Positions 1 through 5,607 of a DNA stretch of 7,376 nucleotides are shown here, in pieces (the stretch's first letter is position 1; every line of letters starts with the position of its first letter). Made by a program: the position numbers and the translations under genes. The notes beneath the pieces were generated by a model. That model worked only from the letters and a program-made list of their open reading frames with translations, was not told where the DNA came from and did no database searches. Origin of the DNA: an uncultured Arcobacter sp. (GTDB taxonomy: Bacteria > Campylobacterota > Campylobacteria > Campylobacterales > Arcobacteraceae); NCBI GenBank assembly GCA_937860115.1, contig CALMBI010000179.1, forward strand, positions 1-7,376, written 5' to 3'.

Positions 1-2
1 AT

Positions 3-107
3 AGTGATATTTATTTGGCACTTAGTCTTTATGCTTTGGTTTCTTCTGTAGTATTAGTTTATAATCTTGTTTGGATGCTCTATTCTTTAAAGGAAAAACA
101 ACAATGA
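3..107 (+). CDS. C-terminal fragment of an integral membrane protein (possibly a flippase or polymerase)
   Basis: An open frame runs in from the left edge and stops at TGA 105-107, giving 34 residues. About 24 of them (LALSLYALVSSVVLVYNLVW) form a strongly hydrophobic helix, followed by a short charged tail ending KEKQQ. This looks like the last transmembrane helix of a polytopic inner-membrane protein with a cytoplasmic C-terminus. The stop overlaps the next start as ATGA, which supports it being a real translated gene in the same operon. In glycan loci such a protein is commonly a Wzx-type flippase or a Wzy-type polymerase, but the fragment has no diagnostic motif. It does not look like the end of PglK (an ABC transporter ending in a nucleotide-binding domain) or PglB (ending in a periplasmic domain). 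The reading frame is well supported; the function is a guess from context. Confidence 0.6.
   Translation, partial: SDIYLALSLYALVSSVVLVYNLVWMLYSLKEKQQ
88..94 (+). promoter_or_regulatory. Ribosome binding site deciding the start of the first glycosyltransferase
   Basis: TAAAGGA lies nine bases before ATG 104. It supports that start over the in-frame TTG at 71, which would add 11 residues (DALFFKGKTT) unlike a glycosyltransferase N-terminus and would enlarge the overlap with the upstream gene. Confidence 0.6.
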
Positions 108-1201
108 AAACATTGATGATAGCAAGTTTGAAAAGCACTTTTGGAAGAGAAACTTATCATAAATTACTAGAAAATGGTGTAAAGGTAAGTTTACTTGATT
201 TTGATACTTTGAAGTTGTATGAGAACGACAAGGTTATAGATGAGACTTATGCTAAAAGATTTCTAAAGTATTCTAAACTTTCTAAAATTCATCTTATCAT
301 TCGGATTTTGTTTATTGCACAAGTTATTTCCAAAAACAGTTTTAAAGCTATCAATATCCATTTTGTCTATATTTACTATATTGTAATTTTTCCTATTTTA
401 AAGAAAAATAATGTGATATATACTGTTTATGGAAGTGATTTTTATCGTATGAATCCATTGAAAAGATGGTTACAAAAGTTTTTGTATCAAAAAGCAAAGA
501 TGATTACTTTTACCAATCCACTCTCACAAAAAAGTTTTTTAGAGTATTACTGTGCTTTTGAGGATAAGGTGAAAGTGTGTCGATTTGGGCTTGGAACACT
601 TGATTTTATAGATAAAAATAGAGAAAAAAATAAAGCTGAGATAAAACAAACTCTTGGGTATTCTCAATCAAAAATAATAGTAACTTGTGGATACAATGCA
701 ACAAAAGCGCAACAGCATGAGTTGATGATAGAACAACTTTGTACCATAAAGAGTGAAATTTTAAGTAAAATACAATTTATTTTTCCGATGACCTATGGGG
801 ATACACTTTATAAAGAGAGTATAAAAAATATTTTACAAAAGACAAATTTAGATTATATCATACTAGAAGATTTTTTATTTGAAGATAATAATGCCTATAT
901 CAAACTTGCAAGTGATGTGATGATAAATATGTTACAAACAGATAGTTTTTCAGGAAGTATGCAAGAGTTTTTGTATGCTAATAATCTTATAATTACTGGA
1001 AGTTGGCTCCCTTATAAGGTGTTTGATGATGAGGGGATTGTTTATTATAAAATAGATTCTTTAGGTGGATTAGGAAAAAAATTGATAGAGGTGGTTTTAG
1101 ATTTGGATAAAGGGATTATGGTGGTAAATATACCAATCATTTATAAGCTCTCAAGCTGGAAAAATACAATCAAAAGTTGGATAGAAGTATATGAATCATA
1201 A
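104..1201 (+). CDS. GT-B glycosyltransferase, WecF/GT56-like
   Basis: Predicted cytoplasmic glycosyltransferase of 365 residues, probably adding a sugar to an undecaprenyl-diphosphate-linked glycan. The N-terminal half contains YGSDFYR (residues 109-115), at the place where WecF has a GADLY-type motif. The C-terminal half starts with CGYNATKAQQH (195-205) and continues with FPMTYGD (P228-M229) and SFSGSMQEFLY (E288). From memory these parallel the GNSGDRSNEH, VPMGYP and GIGTLCLLIQAGIP segments of WecF, the TDP-Fuc4NAc:lipid II transferase of enterobacterial common antigen. That suggests a GT56-type fold, possibly with an amino-deoxy-sugar nucleotide donor, but donor and acceptor cannot be read from the sequence. 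ATG 104 is chosen over TTG 71 because of the Shine-Dalgarno and the hydrophobic MKTLMIASL start. The gene overlaps the upstream stop by ATGA and the next gene by 11 bases. A plain GT4 assignment is the alternative. Confidence 0.75.
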   Translation: MKTLMIASLKSTFGRETYHKLLENGVKVSLLDFDTLKLYENDKVIDETYAKRFLKYSKLSKIHLIIRILFIAQVISKNSFKAINIHFVYIYYIVIFPILKKNNVIYTVYGSDFYRMNPLKRWLQKFLYQKAKMITFTNPLSQKSFLEYYCAFEDKVKVCRFGLGTLDFIDKNREKNKAEIKQTLGYSQSKIIVTCGYNATKAQQHELMIEQLCTIKSEILSKIQFIFPMTYGDTLYKESIKNILQKTNLDYIILEDFLFEDNNAYIKLASDVMINMLQTDSFSGSMQEFLYANNLIITGSWLPYKVFDDEGIVYYKIDSLGGLGKKLIEVVLDLDKGIMVVNIPIIYKLSSWKNTIKSWIEVYES

Positions 1202-2339
1202 AATGAAAATAGCTCACATCAGCATTTTACCAGCATTTAGTCCTGGTATTTTTAAAAAACTTGAAGATAAAGCAAAGATAAGTAGAGAGAATAATTTAGG
1301 AATTGACTTTTACCTCTTAAATCCAGAAAAAGCTTTGGTTGACAAAAATCTGTATGTTATGAAGCAAGAGTATAAATATATTCCGTTTAGATTTTTAAAA
1401 ACAGTTTTTTTTAGATTATTTAAAATGTGTTCGATTATGAAACTTATTCGATTGGAAGAATATGATGCAATTGTTTTACGATACCCTTTAGTTGATGGTT
1501 TTTGTAATACAAAGTATGCTTTAAAATATGGTAAAAAGACGATAACAGAACATCATACAAATGAGATATCAGAACTTATTGCAGTTGGACGACCGATTGA
1601 TATTTTGCGTGCTTTTATTGAAAAAAACTTTTCAGGTAATTTTTTATCTAAAATGGCTGGATGTATTGGTGTTACAAATGAAATTGTCCAAATACAAGCA
1701 AAAAAAATAGATATTTTTATTCCGCGAATGGCTATTGCAAATGGAATTAATCCCGATAGTTATAAAAAAATAGATTTTGTATCATTTGATAAAAAAACAC
1801 TTAAAATGCTTTTTATAGCAACAGAATTTTCCCCATGGCATGGGTTAGAATCAATCTTAAATGCAATAGCAAATTATACAGGAGAATGTAACATAACATT
1901 GCATCTTGTAGGTAGTGTCAATCAAAATCAAAGAAAAATAATTCAAGATAGATTGTCGAAAAGTGTTGAAATTGTGATACATGGAAAACTTTATGGTGAA
2001 GATTTGGATAGATTATTTATCCATATCAATATAGCAATCAGTAGTTTATCTATGTCAAAAAATAATATGCTAGAGGGAAGCACTTTAAAATCAAGAGAGT
2101 ACATCGTTCGCGGTATTCCATTTATTTATGCATATAAAGATACTGATCTTGTTGGTGATGAGATATTTGCTAAGAGATTTGAAGAAACAAAGATAAATAT
2201 AGAAGAGATTATCCAATTTGCGAGTGATGTTAGCATTCAAAGGGAAGATGTTTTAAAAGCTATGGCACAAAAAGAAATTGATATTAGTTGGCTTAATAAA
2301 TTAAAGCAGATTAAAAGTTTTGTGGAACAAAATTTATGA
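1191..2339 (+). CDS. Family 4-like GT-B glycosyltransferase
   Basis: Retaining-type GT-B glycosyltransferase of 382 residues, presumably cytoplasmic and acting on the lipid-linked glycan. The N-terminal domain opens MKIAHISILPAFSPG and carries EHHTNE (120-125), a likely acceptor-side segment. The donor domain starts at about residue 207 with MLFIATEFSPWHGLESIL, typical of the GT4 linker and loop before the nucleotide-binding domain. An EX7E motif is visible as E295-GSTLKSR-E303, followed by YIVRGIPFIYAY; this matches GT4 enzymes in which the second Glu contacts the donor ribose. No signal peptide or membrane segment is seen. ATG 1191 has a weak GGA nine bases upstream and overlaps the previous gene by 11 bases. 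ATG 1203, one base after the previous stop, would remove only MNHK and remains possible. The specific sugar is unknown. The next gene starts within the stop (ATGA). Confidence 0.8.
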   Translation: MNHKMKIAHISILPAFSPGIFKKLEDKAKISRENNLGIDFYLLNPEKALVDKNLYVMKQEYKYIPFRFLKTVFFRLFKMCSIMKLIRLEEYDAIVLRYPLVDGFCNTKYALKYGKKTITEHHTNEISELIAVGRPIDILRAFIEKNFSGNFLSKMAGCIGVTNEIVQIQAKKIDIFIPRMAIANGINPDSYKKIDFVSFDKKTLKMLFIATEFSPWHGLESILNAIANYTGECNITLHLVGSVNQNQRKIIQDRLSKSVEIVIHGKLYGEDLDRLFIHINIAISSLSMSKNNMLEGSTLKSREYIVRGIPFIYAYKDTDLVGDEIFAKRFEETKINIEEIIQFASDVSIQREDVLKAMAQKEIDISWLNKLKQIKSFVEQNL

Positions 2340-3481
2340 CAATCTTTGGATTCCTTTCTCATCTTGATTTGAACCTCTATCTTTTCCGTACACCTATTAT
2401 GAAAGAACTTCAAAGATTGGGCTATAAAGTGTATGCAATTTGCCCTAAAGGGGATAAAAATGAAGCTTTAAAAGAGCTGGGATTTGAAGTGATAAGCTAT
2501 GGGATAGATAGAAAAGGGCTCAATCCATTTAGTGAGAAAAAAGCGATTGAGAACATCTATCATGCGATTAAAGATTTAAAAATTGATATTTTGCATACAT
2601 TTACAGCAAAGCCAAATATTTATGGGACATTTGCAGCAAAAAAAGCTGGTATAAAAGTGGTGCTTAATCTTGTAGAGGGGCTTGGTTCTTTTTATGTGAG
2701 TGATAGTTTTAAAAATATTGTAGTGCGAAATATTATGGAGAGGCTCTATAAAAAAGCCTTTGGACTCTCAAATGGCTGTGTATTTGTTAATACAAGTGAC
2801 CCAAAATATATGATACAAAAGAGGATTATTCCAAAAGAGAAAGTAAAAATTATAAAAAGTGTAGGGGTAGATACAAAGAAATTTTCGATGAGTCACTATA
2901 CAAACGAGAAACTTTTAAAGATCAAAAAAGAACTTGAAGTGGAAAATAAAATTGTTATTTTGATGGTAGCTCGTGCTATTTTTGATAAAGGTGTACGAGA
3001 ATATTATGAAGTTGCAAAGCAACTCAAAGTAAAATACGAAAATATTGTGTTTTTGTATGTTGGGGATAGCGATGAAGGAAACCACTCTTGTGCAACAAAA
3101 GAGTTTTTACAAAGTGGTGATGTTAGATGGTTAGGACATAGAGATGATATTGTAGATTTAACTGCTATTTGTGATATTTATGTTCTTCCAAGTTATCGAG
3201 AGGGGCTTCCTGCTACACTGATGGAAGCAAGTAGTATGGCAAAGCCAATGGTAACAACAGATACTTTTGGATGTAGAGATGTTGTTGATGATGGGGTGAA
3301 TGGATTTTTGGTACCTATTAAAAATAGTGAAGCATTAGCACAAAAAGTAGAAATACTTATCAATGATGAAAATCTTAGAAAAGAGATGGGGCAAAAAGCA
3401 CTTCAAAAAGCAAAAGATGAGTTTGATGTACAAAAGGTAGTAAAGCAATATGTGGCATATTATGAAGTAGTGATGAGATGA
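2336..3481 (+). CDS. pglA: PglA-like glycosyltransferase adding the second sugar to Und-PP-bacillosamine
   Basis: 381-residue GT4 enzyme closely resembling C. jejuni PglA, which transfers GalNAc from UDP-GalNAc in alpha-1,3 linkage to undecaprenyl-diphospho-N,N'-diacetylbacillosamine on the cytoplasmic face. The start MTIFGFLSH...LFRTPIMKEL aligns with PglA (MRIGFLSH...HFRMPIIKAL). Shared segments are LVEGLGSFYV (E114-Y120), IKSVGVDTKKF, MVARAIFDKGVREYYE (R213, K218) and LPSYREGLPATLMEAS, which contains the EX7E motif E289/E297. R213 and K218 fit the usual diphosphate-binding Arg/Lys of GT4. Length is near the C. jejuni protein (about 376). It begins inside the preceding stop (ATGA) and ends the same way in pglC, as in the C. 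jejuni A-C order. Acceptor identity is well supported by pglC next door; the donor could be another HexNAc. No truncation or frameshift is seen. Confidence 0.9.
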   Translation: MTIFGFLSHLDLNLYLFRTPIMKELQRLGYKVYAICPKGDKNEALKELGFEVISYGIDRKGLNPFSEKKAIENIYHAIKDLKIDILHTFTAKPNIYGTFAAKKAGIKVVLNLVEGLGSFYVSDSFKNIVVRNIMERLYKKAFGLSNGCVFVNTSDPKYMIQKRIIPKEKVKIIKSVGVDTKKFSMSHYTNEKLLKIKKELEVENKIVILMVARAIFDKGVREYYEVAKQLKVKYENIVFLYVGDSDEGNHSCATKEFLQSGDVRWLGHRDDIVDLTAICDIYVLPSYREGLPATLMEASSMAKPMVTTDTFGCRDVVDDGVNGFLVPIKNSEALAQKVEILINDENLRKEMGQKALQKAKDEFDVQKVVKQYVAYYEVVMR

Positions 3482-4071
3482 AAACTTTATTTGATAAAAT
3501 TCTAGCATTTGTTTTGATTGTTTTTTTTACCCCTATTTATATTGTAGTTGCCTTTTTGATTTGGTGGAAGATGGGTACACCGATACTTTTTAGGCAACTT
3601 CGACCAGGATACAAAGAGAAGATTTTTAGCATCTATAAATTTAGAACCATGACAAATGAAGTGGATGAAAATGGGGAATTGCTTCCAGATGAACAAAGAC
3701 TAAAGGGAATAGGAAAATTTATAAGAACGACAAGTTTAGATGAGTTGCCTCAGCTTTTCAATGTCTTAAAGGGTGAGATGAGTTTTGTAGGTCCTCGTCC
3801 ACTTTTGGTAGAGTATCTTCCTTTATATAATAATGAACAAAAAAGAAGACACGAAGTTTTGCCAGGGATTACAGGTTGGGCTCAAGTCAATGGGAGAAAT
3901 GCTATAAGTTGGGAGCAAAAATTTGAGTATGATGTTTGGTATGTCGATAATCAATCATTTGCTTTAGATATGAAAATACTTTGGATGACATTTTTAAAAG
4001 TAGTAAAGCGAAGTAATATTAGTTCAAGTTCAAGTGCTACTATGGAGAAATTTAAAGGAGAGGATGTATGA
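3478..4071 (+). CDS. pglC: PglC-like initiating phosphoglycosyl transferase
   Basis: Monotopic polyprenol-phosphate phosphoglycosyl transferase of 197 residues (C. jejuni PglC about 200). It transfers phospho-N,N'-diacetylbacillosamine from the UDP sugar to undecaprenyl phosphate at the cytoplasmic face, committing the glycan. Residues 8-30 form the re-entrant membrane helix, with T18-P19 where C. jejuni has Ser-Pro. Conserved blocks follow: FRQLRPGYKEKIFSIYKFRTM, TTSLDELPQLFNVLKG with the catalytic pair D88-E89, MSFVGPRPLLVEYLPLY, PGITGWAQVNGRNAISW and FEYDVWYVDN. The covalent phospho-sugar intermediate on the Asp is known for this family. VEYLPLYNNEQKRRHEVLPG and NAISWEQKFEYD match PglC rather than the longer WbaP or WecP types. 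The C-terminus has five serines in a row (182-186), encoded by AGTTCA repeats. It starts within the pglA stop (ATGA). The assignment to the small PglC group is firm. Confidence 0.95.
   Translation: MKTLFDKILAFVLIVFFTPIYIVVAFLIWWKMGTPILFRQLRPGYKEKIFSIYKFRTMTNEVDENGELLPDEQRLKGIGKFIRTTSLDELPQLFNVLKGEMSFVGPRPLLVEYLPLYNNEQKRRHEVLPGITGWAQVNGRNAISWEQKFEYDVWYVDNQSFALDMKILWMTFLKVVKRSNISSSSSATMEKFKGEDV
4054..4063 (+). promoter_or_regulatory. Strong ribosome binding site before the acyltransferase gene
   Basis: AAAGGAGAGG is the best Shine-Dalgarno in the window. It lies inside the end of pglC. The AGGAG core (4056-4060) is 7 bases from ATG 4068 and 10 from ATG 4071, so either adjacent ATG could be used; 4068 overlaps the pglC stop as ATGA, like other junctions here. 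Confidence 0.65.
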
Positions 4072-4484
4072 TGGAACAAAATCGTTTTGCCAATTGGAAA
4101 TATCCGCAGATTGAAGAGGGGAAGCTTACAAAGTATAATTGGGTTGTTCAAAATAAAGATGGATTACAGTTAGGTTTTGCAACAGATATTGGTGCTTTTA
4201 GTTATATCAATGCAAAATATGGAGTTGTGATAGAAGATGAAGTGCAGATAGGTTCACACTGCTCTATCTATTCAGTATCTACAATTGATAACAAACAAGG
4301 GAAAGTAGTTTTGAAAAAAAATTGTAAAATTGGAAGCCATTCGACAGTTTTACCAAATGTTACTATTGGGGAAAATTCAATAATTGGTGCCAATAGTTTA
4401 GTAATATCAGATATTCCAGATAATGTCGTAGCATTTGGAGTTCCAGCAAAAATAATAAGAGGGATAGATGATGAAACAAAGTGA
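4068..4484 (+). CDS. Single-domain hexapeptide-repeat N-acyltransferase in the pglD position
   Basis: 138-residue left-handed beta-helix acyltransferase, predicted cytoplasmic and trimeric like its family. Hexapeptide coils run from about residue 35 to 120: IGAFSYINAKYGVVIEDEVQIGSHCSIY, then a loop (STIDNKQGK, 71-79), then VVLKKNCKIGSHSTVLPNVTIGENSIIGANSLVI. It closes with IPDNVVAFGVPAKIIR, the usual end of acetyl-CoA-dependent sugar acetyltransferases. H64 and H91 are candidate catalytic bases. Its place between pglC and pglE suggests that it N-acetylates (or otherwise acylates) the C4 amine of the PglE product, the step done by PglD in C. jejuni. It is not an ordinary PglD: that enzyme is about 195 residues with an N-terminal nucleotide-sugar-binding domain, and only about 34 non-repeat residues precede the helix here. 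The acyl group is unknown. A role in O-acetylation is the alternative. Confidence 0.8.
   Translation: MMEQNRFANWKYPQIEEGKLTKYNWVVQNKDGLQLGFATDIGAFSYINAKYGVVIEDEVQIGSHCSIYSVSTIDNKQGKVVLKKNCKIGSHSTVLPNVTIGENSIIGANSLVISDIPDNVVAFGVPAKIIRGIDDETK
4457..4463 (+). promoter_or_regulatory. Ribosome binding site of pglE
   Basis: AAGAGGG lies within the acyltransferase gene, 4 bases before ATG 4468 and 7 before ATG 4471. Spacing favours the second ATG; the two differ by one Met only. Confidence 0.5.
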
Positions 4485-5607
4485 AATTTCGCTTGCGAAC
4501 AATAAAAGAATTTTTCTAAGTAGTCCACATATGAGTGGCAATGAACTTAAATATATAGAAAAAGTATTTGAAAGTAACTATATTGCTCCACTTGGAGAGT
4601 ATGTCAATAAGTTTGAAAAGAGTATCAAAAACTATTCAGGTGCAGAAAATGCCCTTGCACTTACCTGTGGAACTGCTGCAATCCATTTGGCTCTGCGAGT
4701 TTTAGGGATAGGAAAAGATGATGATGTTTTAGCTTCTACTTTTACTTTTATAGGTTCAATTAATGCAATTTTGTATCAAAATGCAAATCCAGTTTTTATA
4801 GATAGTGATAGGGAAACTTGGAATCTATCTTCTAAACTTTTAAATAAATATCTGCTTGAATGTGAGAAGAAACCGAAAGCTTTGATAGTAACTCACCTTT
4901 ATGGACAATGTGCTGATATAGAAAAAATTGCTGAGATTTGCAGACTTCATGGAGTTTATTTAATTGAAGATGCAGCTGAGAGTTTGGGAGCAACATTTCA
5001 AGGAAAACACACAGGCACTTTTGGGGATTTTGGAATTTATAGTTTTAATGGAAATAAAATTTTAACAACCTCAGGTGGAGGAATGTTAGTTTCATCAAAC
5101 AAAGAGTGGATTGAAAAAGCGAAGTTTTACTCTACTCAAGCAAAAGAGCCTTTTATTCACTATGAACATCTTGAGTATGGATACAACTACCGAATGAGTA
5201 ATGTATTAGCTGCGATTGGTGTGGGACAGATGGAAGTGATAGAAGAGAGAGTAGCTAAAAAAAGAGAAATTTTTGAATGGTACAAAGAGTTTTTAGCTGA
5301 TTGTAATGAGATAACTTTTATGCCTGAATTACCAAATACAAGAGGAAATAGATGGCTAACTGCTTTAACTTTTGAAAAGACTGATTGCAACACAATCATG
5401 AAAGCCTTAGATGAGGTAAATGTTGAGAGTCGTCCTCTATGGAAACCTATGCATATGCAAAAATTGTTTGAGAATTCAAAAGCTATCACAAATGGTACAA
5501 GTGAAGAGCTGTTTTCTAAAGGGCTTTGTGTTGCAAGTAGTACAACAATGAGTAAAGATGATGTAAAAATGATATGTGATGTGATTAAAGGTTCTTTATG
5601 CAAATAA
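4468..5607 (+). CDS. pglE: PglE-like UDP-4-keto-6-deoxy-GlcNAc C4 aminotransferase (PLP-dependent)
   Basis: Fold-type I, DegT/DnrJ/EryC1-family aminotransferase of 379 residues. In C. jejuni PglE uses glutamate and PLP to aminate C4 of the PglF product. The sequence follows PglE closely: FLSSPHMSGNELKYIEKVF, SNYIAPLGEYVNKFE, ALTCGTAAIHLALRVLGI (cofactor phosphate region), VTHLYGQ, IEDAAESLGA with D168, and YSFNGNKILTTSGGGM with the PLP lysine K197. Later blocks FYSTQAKEPFIHYEHLEYGYNYRMSNVLAAIGVGQME and SRPLWKPMHMQ also match. Numbering is from ATG 4468; ATG 4471 has better spacing to its Shine-Dalgarno. Either gives about a dozen residues (KQSEISLANNKR) before the FLSSPHM block, more than C. 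jejuni PglE has. From memory, a stretch of some 25 residues in the C-terminal part of the C. jejuni enzyme is absent here. It overlaps the acyltransferase gene by 14-17 bases and pglF by 10. Confidence 0.93.
   Translation: MMKQSEISLANNKRIFLSSPHMSGNELKYIEKVFESNYIAPLGEYVNKFEKSIKNYSGAENALALTCGTAAIHLALRVLGIGKDDDVLASTFTFIGSINAILYQNANPVFIDSDRETWNLSSKLLNKYLLECEKKPKALIVTHLYGQCADIEKIAEICRLHGVYLIEDAAESLGATFQGKHTGTFGDFGIYSFNGNKILTTSGGGMLVSSNKEWIEKAKFYSTQAKEPFIHYEHLEYGYNYRMSNVLAAIGVGQMEVIEERVAKKREIFEWYKEFLADCNEITFMPELPNTRGNRWLTALTFEKTDCNTIMKALDEVNVESRPLWKPMHMQKLFENSKAITNGTSEELFSKGLCVASSTTMSKDDVKMICDVIKGSLCK
5587..5591 (+). promoter_or_regulatory. Ribosome binding site of pglF
   Basis: AAAGG inside the last codons of pglE is six bases from ATG 5598. 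It supports this start, which overlaps pglE by 10 bases and gives an N-terminus of the expected PglF length. Confidence 0.5.

Noticed and set aside
60..65. TATAAT-like box before the first complete gene
   Set aside because: It lies inside the upstream coding region without a recognisable -35 element, and such hexamers are frequent in this composition. The ATGA overlap favours co-transcription from further upstream.
71..103. TTG 71 as the start of the first glycosyltransferase
   Set aside because: ATG 104 has a properly spaced Shine-Dalgarno and forms an ATGA junction with the upstream gene. The extra 11 residues do not fit the family N-terminus.
1405..1412. T8 run in the second glycosyltransferase gene, with similar 8-base runs at 3521-3528 (T) in pglC and 4314-4321 (A) in the acyltransferase gene, as possible phase-variation tracts
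   Set aside because: All three genes are in frame. Runs of this length are expected by chance in such AT-rich DNA, and Campylobacter-type phase variation typically uses longer G/C tracts.
5187..5603. 138-residue open frame on the - strand inside pglE
   Set aside because: It is antisense to strongly conserved PglE coding sequence and has no recognisable domain. The other minus-strand frames (3502-3696, 3951-4151, 4268-4528, 6305-6580) are shadows for the same reason.
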